Positions 41,260-51,027 of a DNA stretch of 64,000 nt are shown here, in pieces. The stretch is from an uncultured Lachnospiraceae bacterium (lineage in GTDB: Bacteria > Bacillota > Clostridia > Lachnospirales > Lachnospiraceae): positions 1 through 64,000 of the forward strand of contig CANQDA010000013.1 in assembly GCA_947591155.1 (NCBI GenBank). Reading direction: 5' to 3'. Below the pieces are notes generated by a model. The model worked only from the letters and a program-made list of their open reading frames with translations, searched no databases and was not told the DNA's origin. Position 1 is the stretch's first letter, and the number at the start of each line of letters is the position of its first letter. Position numbers and translations under genes: made by a program.

Positions 41260-41844
41260 TTATTCAAGAATCATTTCTTTCAGAATCTCCACGCAGCGAT
41301 CGAGGCCGAAGCGCGAGGAGTCAAGGCACACGTCGTAATACCTGGAATCGCCAAACTCCGTGTGCGTGTGGTAGGTACAGTACTTTTTCCGCTGTTTGTC
41401 TACCCGGCGGATGTGGTCGAGGATCTGCTGATCCGTCTGATCCGGCATCTCCTTTTTCATGCGTGCCAGACGGAAATCGATGCTTGCATGAATGAAGACA
41501 TGCAGGGTCTTGTCGTACTCCTTCAGGATCGTGTTGGCGTTGCGGCCCACGATGATGCAGTTGCCCTTCTCGCCGACCTGTTGGATCGTCTCCTTCTGCG
41601 CCTGAAAAATGCGCTCGCTCAAAGGACGGTTGTAGAAGTCGAAGAGGCTCTGTGTGAAGCCGAAGTTGATCGGCACGCTCTCGTCCCACTTGATCAGGCT
41701 GTAGAGATCCACATTTCCCTTGCCGGCCCGCATCAGGATCAATTCTTTATCATAATACTCTAGGCCGGTCTCCTCGGCGAGACGGTAACCGATCGTGCCG
41801 CCGCCCGCGCCGAATTCACGGCTGATCGTGACTATTTTTTTCAT
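41260..41844 (-). CDS. Cytidylate kinase-like protein
   Basis: This 194-residue P-loop protein starts KKIVTISREFGAGGGTIGYRLAEETGLEYYD, the pattern of the cytidylate-kinase-like family common in Clostridia. EFGAGGGTIG takes the place of a classical GxxGxGKS loop. IIVGRNANTILKEYDKTLHVFIHAS and the LID-like arginines RLARMKKEM follow. Authentic Cmk enzymes have a different P-loop, so the substrate is uncertain. It is convergent with the AGCS gene and upstream of transporter system 2 on the same strand. Confidence 0.8.
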   Translation of the reverse strand: MKKIVTISREFGAGGGTIGYRLAEETGLEYYDKELILMRAGKGNVDLYSLIKWDESVPINFGFTQSLFDFYNRPLSERIFQAQKETIQQVGEKGNCIIVGRNANTILKEYDKTLHVFIHASIDFRLARMKKEMPDQTDQQILDHIRRVDKQRKKYCTYHTHTEFGDSRYYDVCLDSSRFGLDRCVEILKEMILE

Positions 41845-41911
41845 GAAAATTCCCTTTCCCTTTTAAACAGCATACACGGTCTGACTTTCTGTTTCCTGCA
41901 CGGCTGAACTG

Positions 41912-42658
41912 TTATAACACTTTGTTCAAGAAGTCGATCGTACGCGCTTCCTTCGGATGATTGAACACCTCGTCCGGCGTCCCTTCCTCGACGATGTAGC
42001 CGCCGTCCATGAAGATCACGCGGCTTGCGACCTCACGCGCAAAGCCGATCTCGTGTGTGACGACCAGCATCGTCATGCCGGACGCGGCAAGCTCCTTCAT
42101 GACCTGCAATACTTCGCCGACCATTTCCGGGTCGAGCGCCGAGGTGGGTTCGTCGAAGAGCATGATGTCCGGGTTCATCGCAAGCGCACGGGCGATCGCC
42201 ACACGCTGCTTCTGACCGCCGGAGAGTTGGGGCGGATAGACCTTCGCCTTCTCCTCCAGACCGACTCTTTTCAGCAGCTCCATGCCGCGCTTCTCGGCCT
42301 CGGCCTTCGTCATCTTTTTGAGATCCACGGGCGCGAGCGTGATGTTTCGCAGCACGTCCATGTGTGGGAACAGGTTGAAATGCTGGAACACCATGCCGAT
42401 GTTCTCGCGGTATTTGTTGATATTCGTTTTCCTTGAGGTGATATCAATGCCGTCGACTACGACCTCGCCGCCGGTGATGTCCTCCAGACGGTTGAGGCAG
42501 CGCAGGAATGTAGACTTGCCCGAGCCGGACGGCCCGAGGATGACGACCACTTCGCCCTCGTAGAAATCGTTGGAAATGTCCTTCAGCACCTCCAGGCTGC
42601 CGAAAGATTTTTTCAAATGTGACACATGGATCTTGACATTCGTATTATTGACGCCCAC
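41912..42658 (-). CDS. Amino-acid ABC transporter ATP-binding protein (system 2)
   Basis: This 248-residue GlnQ-type ATPase has Walker [11 protein letters not shown]-loop VFQHFNLF, signature [16 protein letters not shown], Walker [13 protein letters not shown] and switch VTHEIG. It is last of three genes (binding protein, permease, ATPase). Its start overlaps the permease end by 14 nt. Confidence 0.94.
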   Translation of the reverse strand: MGVNNTNVKIHVSHLKKSFGSLEVLKDISNDFYEGEVVVILGPSGSGKSTFLRCLNRLEDITGGEVVVDGIDITSRKTNINKYRENIGMVFQHFNLFPHMDVLRNITLAPVDLKKMTKAEAEKRGMELLKRVGLEEKAKVYPPQLSGGQKQRVAIARALAMNPDIMLFDEPTSALDPEMVGEVLQVMKELAASGMTMLVVTHEIGFAREVASRVIFMDGGYIVEEGTPDEVFNHPKEARTIDFLNKVL

Positions 42659-43319
42659 GGTTCAGCCTCCTCTCCAGACGCTTCGCCGCGAAGGACAGAA
42701 GCGTGATGACGATCAGATACATGACGCCGACGATCAGCCAGGTCTGGAAGGACATGAACGTGATTGCGACGACGTTCTTTGCCGTGTTGACGAGCTCCGG
42801 GAAGCCGATGACGGAAAGAATCGAAGTATCCTTCAGGGTGATGATAAACTGGTTGATGATCGTGGGGATCATCGTGCGGATCGCCTGCGGGAGGACGACG
42901 CGCACCATCGCGCGCCAGTACGGAAGGCCGAGGCTTCTCGCCGCCTCCATCTGACCGGCGTCCACAGACTGGATGCCGGCGCGGATGATCTCTGCCATGT
43001 ACGCGCCGCAGTTCAGGGCGAGACAGGCAGTACCGGCCTGCAAGGCCGTGAGAGTGAAGCCGCTCGCGCCCAGAAGATTGTTGACGCCGTACGGTATGCC
43101 GAAATAGATAAAGTAGGCGAGAACGATCAGCGGAACGCCGCGGATCACGTCCACGAATACGCTCTCGATGATGTTGCAGAGTCTGTTCTTCACAACGCCC
43201 AGCAGACCAAAGATCATACCGATGATGCAGGCGAAGAACAGTCCCCACAGCGCGAGCAGCAGCGTCTGTCCCATTGCCCGCAGCAGAAGAGGGCCGTAAC
43301 CCGTGATAATTTTACTCAT
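42645..43319 (-). CDS. Amino-acid ABC transporter permease (system 2)
   Basis: This 224-residue HisM/GlnP permease has about five membrane helices, [12 protein letters not shown] as the RGTP-type motif and the EAA loop [28 protein letters not shown]. It is shorter than the system 1 permease because it lacks the C-terminal tail. It overlaps the ATPase gene and follows the binding-protein gene by 86 bp. Confidence 0.92.
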   Translation of the reverse strand: MSKIITGYGPLLLRAMGQTLLLALWGLFFACIIGMIFGLLGVVKNRLCNIIESVFVDVIRGVPLIVLAYFIYFGIPYGVNNLLGASGFTLTALQAGTACLALNCGAYMAEIIRAGIQSVDAGQMEAARSLGLPYWRAMVRVVLPQAIRTMIPTIINQFIITLKDTSILSVIGFPELVNTAKNVVAITFMSFQTWLIVGVMYLIVITLLSFAAKRLERRLNRGRQ

Positions 43320-43405
43320 AAGCAGCTCCTTTCAAAAAAGGACACTGAGCAAAACCTCAGTGCCCTTTGGATTACATCGTTGTAATCAATTCCTTGCTTC
43401 TGAAC

Positions 43406-44236
43406 TTACTCTGCAACCTCAGCCGCCGTGGTCTCAAGCTCAGACTCTGTCTCTGCTTCCTCGTCGCCGCCGAGGTACTTCGCGATGATCTCGTCGTAGG
43501 TACCGTTCTCCTGAATGTTCTTCAGGCCGGCGTTGAACATGTCGAGCAGCTCCTGATTGTCCTCGCTGAAGATCGCGAAGCCGTACGGTGCGCCCTCATT
43601 CTCGGAACCTTCCACGATCTGCAGGGCAAGGTTGCCGCTCTTGATGGAGTCCGCCATGATCGGCGTATCCTCGAAGCACGCTACGACCTGACCGCCGAGC
43701 ACTGCCTGATACATAGTCGGTGAATCCTCAAAATAGGTGATCTCGAAGCCGTTCTCCTCCTTCAGGCTCTCCGCGTAGGAAGCGCCCTGGGTACCGGTCT
43801 TGACGCCGACGGTCTTGCCTTCCAGATCGGCAAAACTCTTGATATCGGAGCCTTCCTGAACCGTCATGGACTGGGTGGCGTTGTAGTAGCCGTCGGAGAA
43901 CATCCAACCGCTCTCTTTTCTCTCATCCGTGATGGAAGCGCCGGCAATCATGCCGTTTGCCTGACCGGACTGGCAGGCAGCGATAGCGGAATCCCAGCCA
44001 AGGCTCTGCATCTCATACTTGAAGCCCTGATCCTCTGCGATCGCGGCTACGATATCCACGTCGATACCGACGAAATCACCGTTCTCATCGGTGAACTCGA
44101 ACGGACGGAACACGGTGTCCGTAGCGATGATCCATGTCTTGTCCTCAGCCTCGTCCGCCATAGCCGGAACGATTGCGGTGACCGCAAGTGCGCCTGAGAT
44201 CGCGAATGCAGCAAATGCCTTTGTCAATTTTTTCAT
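43406..44236 (-). CDS. Amino-acid ABC transporter substrate-binding protein (system 2)
   Basis: This 276-residue family 3 binding protein has a signal peptide (1-27, cut near AMA-DEA). The fold shows WIIATDTVFRPFEFTDENGDFVGIDVDIVAAIAED, MIAGASITDERKESGWMFSDGYYNA and DLEGKTVGVKTGTQGASYAESL. The C-terminus ends in a Glu/Thr-rich tail. As in system 1, there is no lipobox Cys. GGAGGAGG precedes the ATG. The signature differs enough from system 1 to suggest a different ligand. Confidence 0.9.
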   Translation of the reverse strand: MKKLTKAFAAFAISGALAVTAIVPAMADEAEDKTWIIATDTVFRPFEFTDENGDFVGIDVDIVAAIAEDQGFKYEMQSLGWDSAIAACQSGQANGMIAGASITDERKESGWMFSDGYYNATQSMTVQEGSDIKSFADLEGKTVGVKTGTQGASYAESLKEENGFEITYFEDSPTMYQAVLGGQVVACFEDTPIMADSIKSGNLALQIVEGSENEGAPYGFAIFSEDNQELLDMFNAGLKNIQENGTYDEIIAKYLGGDEEAETESELETTAAEVAE

Positions 44237-44288
44237 AATAATCCTCCTCCTTTTTTGAAAAAATCTGGCTAATCTGCCAACATAATAA

Positions 44289-44317
44289 ATAATAGAATAA
44301 TGTGTTTTTCTTGTCAA
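44289..44317 (-). promoter_or_regulatory. Promoter of transporter system 2
   Basis: On the minus strand, TTGACA (44312-44317) and TATTAT (44289-44294) are 17 nt apart, about 50 bp before the binding-protein gene. Confidence 0.75.
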
Positions 44318-44352
44318 GTTTTTTTGCAGATACCTGGAATAATCTTGTAATA

Positions 44353-44381
44353 TTGCATTCGATGTGTATCTGGTGTAAAAT
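44353..44381 (+). promoter_or_regulatory. Promoter of the adenylation-enzyme gene
   Basis: TTGCAT (44353-44358) and TAAAAT (44376-44381) are 17 nt apart, divergent from the transporter promoter. Confidence 0.6.
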
Positions 44382-44418
44382 AGTGGACAAAACGGAGCAG
44401 ATAACAGGAGGAGATCAT

Positions 44419-45924
44419 TTGTATACATCTGTGTTGAATTGGCTGGACGAGGCGGTCGGCCGATATCCGGACAAAATCGTGTTTACCGACGCGCAATCCT
44501 CGGTCACATTCAGGGAATTTGACGCCCTCACGAGGTCAATCGGATCCTTTCTCGCGGGGAGAGTGCCTACAGGCAGTCCGATCGTTGTCATGACGGGCCG
44601 CCATATTGTCACGCCTGCCTGTTTTCTTGGCGTGGTCAGGGCCGGCTGTTTTTATGCGCCGATGGACGCGACGGTGCCGCCCTCGCGGCTTGAGCAGACG
44701 CTTGACGTCATCAGGGCGGACTGCATGCTCGTCGACCGGGAAAATCTCGAGACTGCCCGGACACTTGACTTCGCAGGGGAGATCATCGTCATGGAGGACA
44801 TTCTTCAGACGCCTTGCGACGGGGCGCTGCTGAGACGGGCGGAGGGGACGCTCACGGACCAGTCCCCGCTCTACGTGATCTTCACATCGGGATCCACCGG
44901 GATTCCGAAGGGTGTCGTCACCTCGCACCACTCGTTAATGTGCTACATCGATGCCGTGCGAAAAGTGCTGCAGGTTGATGAAACAGATATTTTCGGGAGC
45001 CAGTCGCCGCTCGATTACATCGCGGCGGTTCGCGACATCTATCTGCCGATCCGCACGGGCGCGTCGACCGTCATCATCCCGAAGAACGAATTCTCGATGC
45101 CGAGGCAGCTCTTCGAGCGGCTCAACGCGCACAGGGTCACGTCGCTGTGCTGGAGCGCCGCGGGGATTGAGCTTCTGGCGAAGCTGCGCGCGTTCGGCAC
45201 GTCGAAGCCTAAATATCTGAAAAAGGTCTGCTTCTCCGGTTCTGTGATGCCGGGAAAGGATCTGAAATACTGGCAGCAAAACCTGCCGGATGTCATGTTT
45301 GTGAACCAGTACGGTCCGACGGAGACGACCGCCTCCTGCACTTACTATGTGGTGGGGGAAGAGGTAACGGATGACACGGTGCTTCCGATCGGGGTGCCGT
45401 ATGAGAATTACAAAATCCTGCTTCTGAGGGAGGACAATACGCAGGCCGGAGCGGGGGAACTCGGCGAGATCTGCGTCGCGGGACCGGGCCTGACGCTCGG
45501 CTACTACGGCAATCCGGAGAAGACAGCCGAGACGTTCACTCAGAATCCGCTGAACCCCAACTATCGCGAGCTGATCTATCGCACCGGCGATTTCGGACGT
45601 TTTCGCGAAGACGGGCTGCTCGAGTTTCACGGGAGAAAGGATCGCCAGATCAAACATCTGGGACACCGGATTGAGCTCGATGAGATCGAGAGCGCGGCGA
45701 AACGCATCGCGGGGATCGACGAGTGCTGCGCGCTGTACGACGGGCAGAAAGAGAAGCTGTACCTGTTCTACACGGGGACGGCCACGGCGAAGGAGATTGC
45801 GATCTATTTCCGCAGTACGCTTCCGGGGTATATGGCTCCGGGGAGAACGGTTAATCTCGACAGCTTCCCGACGCTGCCAAACGGCAAGAAGGACATGCAG
45901 GCACTGAAAGCATATTTCCGATAG
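44419..45924 (+). CDS. DltA-like amino acid adenylation enzyme
   Basis: This 501-residue stand-alone adenylation enzyme activates an amino acid as AMP ester and loads it on a carrier. Core motifs are YVIFTSGSTGIPKGVV (A3), NQYGPTETT (A5), YRTGDFGRFREDGLLEFHGRKDRQIKHLGHRIELDEIE (A7-A8) and NGKKDMQAL (A10 Lys). Its size resembles D-alanine:carrier ligase DltA. No dltB, dltC or dltD is next to it, so the substrate and carrier are unknown. The start is TTG with AGGAGGAG 5 nt upstream. A candidate partner is the phosphopantetheinyl transferase at 1781. Confidence 0.82.
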   Translation: MYTSVLNWLDEAVGRYPDKIVFTDAQSSVTFREFDALTRSIGSFLAGRVPTGSPIVVMTGRHIVTPACFLGVVRAGCFYAPMDATVPPSRLEQTLDVIRADCMLVDRENLETARTLDFAGEIIVMEDILQTPCDGALLRRAEGTLTDQSPLYVIFTSGSTGIPKGVVTSHHSLMCYIDAVRKVLQVDETDIFGSQSPLDYIAAVRDIYLPIRTGASTVIIPKNEFSMPRQLFERLNAHRVTSLCWSAAGIELLAKLRAFGTSKPKYLKKVCFSGSVMPGKDLKYWQQNLPDVMFVNQYGPTETTASCTYYVVGEEVTDDTVLPIGVPYENYKILLLREDNTQAGAGELGEICVAGPGLTLGYYGNPEKTAETFTQNPLNPNYRELIYRTGDFGRFREDGLLEFHGRKDRQIKHLGHRIELDEIESAAKRIAGIDECCALYDGQKEKLYLFYTGTATAKEIAIYFRSTLPGYMAPGRTVNLDSFPTLPNGKKDMQALKAYFR

Positions 45925-45982
45925 GCGAAAGGGATTTGACGGTGCTTGCAGATCGTGCGTCAGATGCGGGAGACAGAGATTT

Positions 45983-47170
45983 ATGATTGATTCAGATAAG
46001 AGGGGGATGTGCGTTATGGAAAAGAAGGATCAGGGTTATCGGAAGCTTGGAGTGACGATTTTTTTCAGCCTGGCGGCGACGATCGTATTTTTCTTCCTGA
46101 TATTCAGAATCGGGGAGATCGAGGGGATGCTGTCGGTTATTGTATCGGCGCTCAGGCCGGTATTGATCGGTATGGTGTTGGCATATCTGCTGACTCCGAT
46201 CGCGAGATCGCTTGAGCGGGCCTTCGGCAGACTCGGCAAGTTCGCGCGGATCGCGGCGGTACTGGTGACGATGCTCTTCGCGTTCGCCGTTCTGGGGCTG
46301 TTCTGCGCGATCGTTCTGCCGCAGCTCGTGGGGAGCGTCAGCGAGCTCGTCAAAGTGCTGCCCGGACAGGTGCAGGCACAGCTCGACAGGCTGAGGAGCT
46401 ATCTGGAGTCGGACAGCGAGGCAGGCGCGGCGGTGATGCAGATGGTCGAGTCCGCCGAGAATTATCTGGCGGACTGGATCCGGACACATCTGCTCTCGAC
46501 CGTCTCCACGGTCTCCGCCCAGGTGCTCTCGATCGGCTCCATGCTGGTCAGCCTCGGTGTGGCGGTCATCGTGTCGATCTACCTGCTTCTGGACCGGGAG
46601 CGCTATATCGCGCAGTGCCGTAAGCTATTTTTCGCGGTCAGCCGCAACAAGCGTTTTAACGACGCCGTGCTCGAGGCGGTCGGACAGACAGATCGCATCT
46701 TCAGCGGATTTATCTCTGGCAAGCTGATCGACTCCCTGATCGTCGGCGTGATCTGTTTTATCGGACTCACGATCCTGCGCATGCCGTACACGCTGCTGGT
46801 GAGCGTCATCGTGGGCGTGACGAACATCATCCCGATGTTCGGACCGTTCATCGGCGCGGTACCGAGCGCGTTTCTGATCCTTCTGGTCTCACCGGTGAAA
46901 TGCGTTATCTTCCTGATCTTCGTCATCATCCTGCAGCAGATCGACGGCAACATCATCGGCCCGAAGATCCTCGGCAACTCGACCGGCCTCTCCGCGCTGT
47001 ACGTGACGGTGGCGATGCTGCTGTTCGGCAAGCTGATGGGCTTCCTGGGGATGATCGTCGGCGTCCCGCTCTTCGCGACGCTGTACTATCTGGTGAAGCG
47101 TCTGGCGGAGCACTCCCTGAAAAAACAGGGTATGTCGACAGAGACCGCTGCCTACGAGAAAGTTGATTAA
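45983..47170 (+). CDS. AI-2E family transporter (PerM-like)
   Basis: This 395-residue membrane protein has seven or eight hydrophobic segments with the family's central cytoplasmic/periplasmic part. VTNIIPMFGPFIGAVPSAFL and the following QQIDGNIIGPKILGNSTGLSALYV are the conserved C-terminal signature. Family members export autoinducer-2 or act in sodium-proton antiport, so the substrate is unsettled. The start is uncertain: ATG 45983 (GGGAGA 8 nt upstream) or ATG 46016, where conservation begins. Confidence 0.88.
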   Translation: MIDSDKRGMCVMEKKDQGYRKLGVTIFFSLAATIVFFFLIFRIGEIEGMLSVIVSALRPVLIGMVLAYLLTPIARSLERAFGRLGKFARIAAVLVTMLFAFAVLGLFCAIVLPQLVGSVSELVKVLPGQVQAQLDRLRSYLESDSEAGAAVMQMVESAENYLADWIRTHLLSTVSTVSAQVLSIGSMLVSLGVAVIVSIYLLLDRERYIAQCRKLFFAVSRNKRFNDAVLEAVGQTDRIFSGFISGKLIDSLIVGVICFIGLTILRMPYTLLVSVIVGVTNIIPMFGPFIGAVPSAFLILLVSPVKCVIFLIFVIILQQIDGNIIGPKILGNSTGLSALYVTVAMLLFGKLMGFLGMIVGVPLFATLYYLVKRLAEHSLKKQGMSTETAAYEKVD

Positions 47171-47196
47171 ATACATATTTATGAGAAACGATACAA

Positions 47197-47370
47197 TTCC
47201 TGTTTAGTTTACTTTGACAAACAATGCGCCGTGCCCCTCAAAAAGCCTACGGCTTTTCTCGGTCGCGGGCATTCGCCCTATAAATACGCTGCCTCACGAA
47301 ATTGCCTGCAAGCAGGCATTTCGTGTTTCATCGTATTTGCACGGCTCATTGCTTACGCGCAAAACAGGGA
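47197..47370. repeat. Fold-back repeat element, copy 1
   Basis: This 174-bp interval begins TTCCTGTTTAGTTTACT, identical to the start of the copy at 59085, and ends AAACAGGGA, nearly the inverse of its first nine bases. Inside are an AAAAGCC/GGCTTTT hairpin (47241-47257) and a 31-bp palindrome CACGAAATTGCCTGC to GCAGGCATTTCGTG (47295-47325), with outer AAATACG/CGTATTT arms. It stands 26 bp after a stop codon. It looks like a MITE or intergenic repeat. Confidence 0.6.
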
Positions 47371-47430
47371 TATATGTACCGAACGGTTGCGTCCGGTAAA
47401 CACTTTTAAAGTATACGAAGAGGTACCCAC

Positions 47431-50400
47431 ATGTCACTCCAGTTCATTTTCGGCAACTCCGGCAGCGGAAAATCGCATACGCTCTATGAGCGCCTGATTG
47501 CGGAGTCGCGCGTTCACCCGGAACACAATTACATCGTGATCGTCCCGGAGCAGTTTACGATGCAGACACAGAAAGATCTCGTCATGCTGCATCCAGACAG
47601 GGGTATCATGAACATTGACGTCCTGAGCTTCCGGCGTCTTGCACACCGCATTTTCGAGGAGGTCGGAGCGGACAGAAGAAGCGTGCTCACGGAGACCGGC
47701 AAGAATCTGATGCTGCGCAGGGTGGCGATGGAGCAGAAGGATTCTCTGCAGGTGCTCGGAAGCAGGATGAACCGGCCGGGCTATGTCTCGGAGGTCAAGT
47801 CCATGCTGTCGGAGCTGATGCAGTATGAGGTCACGGATTTTGAGATGGAGCAGATGATGGAATTCGCGCAGGGAAGACCGCTGCTTCACGCGAAGCTCGC
47901 CGATCTGCGAGTGCTGTACCGCGCTTTTCTGGAATACCAGAGGGAGCGCTTCATGAAGCCGGAGGAGCTGATGGATGTCCTGTGCCAGTTGGCCGGAAGG
48001 TCCGAGCTGCTGCGGAAAAGCACGCTGGCCTTTGACGGCTTTACAGGTTTTACGCCGTCCCAGATGAACGTGCTGCGCGAACTGCTCGCGCTGTGCCCGC
48101 GCGTGTGGGTGACGGTGACGATTGACACGCGGGAGTCCTTTTACGGGGCGATACAGGAGCATGAGCTCTTCGCGCTCAGCAAGAAGATGATCCTCGGCGT
48201 CAGCGAGGCGGCGCGCGAATCCACATCCATCGAGGAGCCGATTGTGCTCGGCAGGAGGGAACTCCCGCGCTTCCGCGAGGGCGGGATGCTGCGGCATCTG
48301 GAGCAGAATCTGTTCCGGAAGAGACGCGCGGTCTATCACGAGAAGGACAGCGCTACGAAGGACGATGAACCGGAACCCGGATCCGGATCTGAGGCAGAAC
48401 ATTCCGAAATTATTAATTTGGGAACGGAAAACGCGGAGATCTCCCTGCACACATCCTCCACACCGGCGCAGGAGGTTCATTTCGCGGCGCGCACGATCAG
48501 CCGCCTCGTGCGGGAGAAAGGCTATCGCTATCAGGACATTGCCGTGATCACGGGCAATTTGAACTCCTACCACAATTACATAAAAAAGATATTTCCGATG
48601 TATGAGGTGCCGGCGTTTCTCGATGAGACGCGACACATCCTTCTAAATCCCTGTCTGGAGTTTGTGCGCGGTGCGCTGAGCGTGGCGGAGAAGGACTTTT
48701 CCTGCGAGAGCGTGTTCCGCTGTCTGCGCACGGGGATGCTCGGCCTGAGCCCGGAGGAGACCGACCGCCTGGAAAACTATGTGCTGGCTGCCGGGATCCG
48801 GGGTCGCGCGCGCTGGGAAAAGGAATGGACCTATCTGGCGGGCGGAATGAGTTCGGAGGAGCTTGCGTTTTGCAACGAGTGCAGGGAGCGCGCACTGCGG
48901 CACCTCCTGCCCTTTGCGCGGGAGATGCGCCGAAAGGACGCGACGCTGCGGCAGCACGCGGACGCGCTGTGCGAGCTGTTGGAGGTCTGTCAGGTGCAGC
49001 AGCAGCTCAAAGACCGGGAGCGGGCTCTCGAGGCAGAGGGGGCGCGGGAGGAGGCGCGGGAGTACAGCCAGATCTATGGGATCCTGATCGCGCTTCTGGA
49101 TGAGATGGTAGATCTGCTCGGGGATGAGCAGGTCAGCGAAAGCGAGTTCGCCGAAATTTTGGACGCCGGATTCGCGGAAGCGCGAGTCGGGATCATCCCG
49201 CCTGGCGTCGACCAGGTGCAGGTGGGAGACATCGAACGCTCGCGCCTCGCCCATGTCAAGGCCTTGTTTTTCCTCGGACTGAACGATGGCTGGGTGCCCT
49301 CGCGCGGGGACGGAGGCGGCATCGTGTCCGACATGGAGCGGGAGCTTCTGCGGGAATCCGGCGTCGAGCTTGCGCCCTCGCAGCGCGAGAACAGCTATAC
49401 GCAGCGTTTTTACCTGTACCAGAACCTGACGAAGCCGCAGGATCATCTGTATTTATCCTGCTGTACCGCGAGCGGGGACGGCACGGCGATGCGGCCATCC
49501 TACCTGTTATCCGTGATCGGCAGGCTGTTCCCGGGGATCAATACCGTGCGCGAAGAGGACGCCGGCAGCTCAGTTTATCAGGTGACTTCAAAAGAAAACG
49601 GAATGCTTTGCCTGACGCGCGGACTGCAGGAGATCCGGGAGGGGGCGCGGGATGTCGAGTGGATGGAGCTGTACGCCTCTTACCTCAGGGACGGGCAGTA
49701 TGCGGATCGTGTGAGACAGCTGGCGCGTGCGGCATTCGCGCAGGGCGGGCAGGAGCGCTTGTCGTATCACACGGCAAGGGAGCTGTACGGCGAGGCGATG
49801 ACCGCGAGCGTGACGAGACTCGAACAGTTTGCGTCGTGTGCGTTCGCGCATTTTGCGTCCTACGGCCTGCGGCTCTCCGAACGGGAATTGTACGGCGTAC
49901 GGGCGGTGGATCTCGGCATCATCTTTCACCGCGCGATGGAGCTGTTTTCCCGGAAACTACAGGGGGAAGGCCGCGACTGGACGGAGATCTCGGTCGAAGA
50001 GCAGGGGGCGCTCATGGAGTCCTGCGTGGATGAGGTCGCGCAAGAGTACGGCGACGGCGTCCTGCACGGGAGTGCGCGGGACGAGTACACAGTGCGCAGG
50101 GTCAAGCGCATCCTCTGCCGCACGGCGTGGGCGATGCACGAGCAGCTGCGCGCGGGACAGTTTCGGCCGGTCGGGTTCGAGGTATCCTTCGCGGATATCG
50201 GGGACCTGGAGGCAGTGCATGTGCGGTTCGGCGAGGGTGGGACGATACGGCTGCAGGGCCGGATCGACCGCATCGACACCGCAGAGGCGGACGACAGCGT
50301 GTACGTCAAGATCGTGGATTACAAGTCCGGGGCGACGAAATTCGACCCGGTTTCCCTGTATTACGGACTGCAGCTTCAGCTCGTCGTCTATCTGAACGCG

Positions 50401-50928
50401 GCGCTCGAGATGGAGCGCGGATCGCAGGTGGTTCCCGCCGGTATTTTTTACTATCATCTGGACGATCCGATTCTGGAGCGCGAGGAGGGCGCGACCGAAG
50501 AGCAGATGCGGGAGAAGCTACTGAAGAAGCTGCGCCCGGATGGCGTGCTAAACAGCGATATGAAAGTGCTTCGCATGTTGGATGGGAAGCTTTCCGGGGA
50601 CTCTCTGGTGATTCCGGCGGGGCTTAAGAAGGATGGGACGCTGAAAGCGTCCTCCGACGCCGTGACGACGGAGCAGTTTGTGCAGCTTTCCGCGTTCGTC
50701 TCGAAGAAGATGGCGGACATGGCGGAGGAGATTCTGCAGGGAAGCATCGAGGCGAGGCCTTTTGAGGACAAAACGCACAGTGCCTGCGATTTTTGCGTCT
50801 ATGCGGATGTCTGTGGCTTTGACCGCAAGATCCCCGGCAAATGCAGGAAGCGGACGGCGGAGCTTGGCGAAGACGAGGTCTGGGAGAAGATCGCGGCGGA
50901 GACTGCGTCGGATGAAGAGCAGGGATGA
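47431..50928 (+). CDS. addB: ATP-dependent helicase/nuclease subunit B (AddB)
   Basis: This 1165-residue subunit of the AddAB complex processes double-strand breaks for recombination. The N-terminal Walker A is FGNSGSGKSHT (about 7-17). The C-terminal RecB-like nuclease has RIDRID and KIVDYKSG. Four Cys fit the Fe-S staple: one in EQFASCAFAHF and three in CDFCVYADVC-type spacing near the end. The length matches family members. It is followed by addA after 99 bp of purine-rich sequence. Confidence 0.95.
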   Translation: MSLQFIFGNSGSGKSHTLYERLIAESRVHPEHNYIVIVPEQFTMQTQKDLVMLHPDRGIMNIDVLSFRRLAHRIFEEVGADRRSVLTETGKNLMLRRVAMEQKDSLQVLGSRMNRPGYVSEVKSMLSELMQYEVTDFEMEQMMEFAQGRPLLHAKLADLRVLYRAFLEYQRERFMKPEELMDVLCQLAGRSELLRKSTLAFDGFTGFTPSQMNVLRELLALCPRVWVTVTIDTRESFYGAIQEHELFALSKKMILGVSEAARESTSIEEPIVLGRRELPRFREGGMLRHLEQNLFRKRRAVYHEKDSATKDDEPEPGSGSEAEHSEIINLGTENAEISLHTSSTPAQEVHFAARTISRLVREKGYRYQDIAVITGNLNSYHNYIKKIFPMYEVPAFLDETRHILLNPCLEFVRGALSVAEKDFSCESVFRCLRTGMLGLSPEETDRLENYVLAAGIRGRARWEKEWTYLAGGMSSEELAFCNECRERALRHLLPFAREMRRKDATLRQHADALCELLEVCQVQQQLKDRERALEAEGAREEAREYSQIYGILIALLDEMVDLLGDEQVSESEFAEILDAGFAEARVGIIPPGVDQVQVGDIERSRLAHVKALFFLGLNDGWVPSRGDGGGIVSDMERELLRESGVELAPSQRENSYTQRFYLYQNLTKPQDHLYLSCCTASGDGTAMRPSYLLSVIGRLFPGINTVREEDAGSSVYQVTSKENGMLCLTRGLQEIREGARDVEWMELYASYLRDGQYADRVRQLARAAFAQGGQERLSYHTARELYGEAMTASVTRLEQFASCAFAHFASYGLRLSERELYGVRAVDLGIIFHRAMELFSRKLQGEGRDWTEISVEEQGALMESCVDEVAQEYGDGVLHGSARDEYTVRRVKRILCRTAWAMHEQLRAGQFRPVGFEVSFADIGDLEAVHVRFGEGGTIRLQGRIDRIDTAEADDSVYVKIVDYKSGATKFDPVSLYYGLQLQLVVYLNAALEMERGSQVVPAGIFYYHLDDPILEREEGATEEQMREKLLKKLRPDGVLNSDMKVLRMLDGKLSGDSLVIPAGLKKDGTLKASSDAVTTEQFVQLSAFVSKKMADMAEEILQGSIEARPFEDKTHSACDFCVYADVCGFDRKIPGKCRKRTAELGEDEVWEKIAAETASDEEQG

Positions 50929-51027
50929 CCAACGCATAATGGGTTCGGGCAGAAAAGGAAAAAGCCGGACAAAAAGCAAAGATATGGAAGGCAAAGAACA
51001 GAAAGCAGAGAGCAGGAAGCAAAAGAC

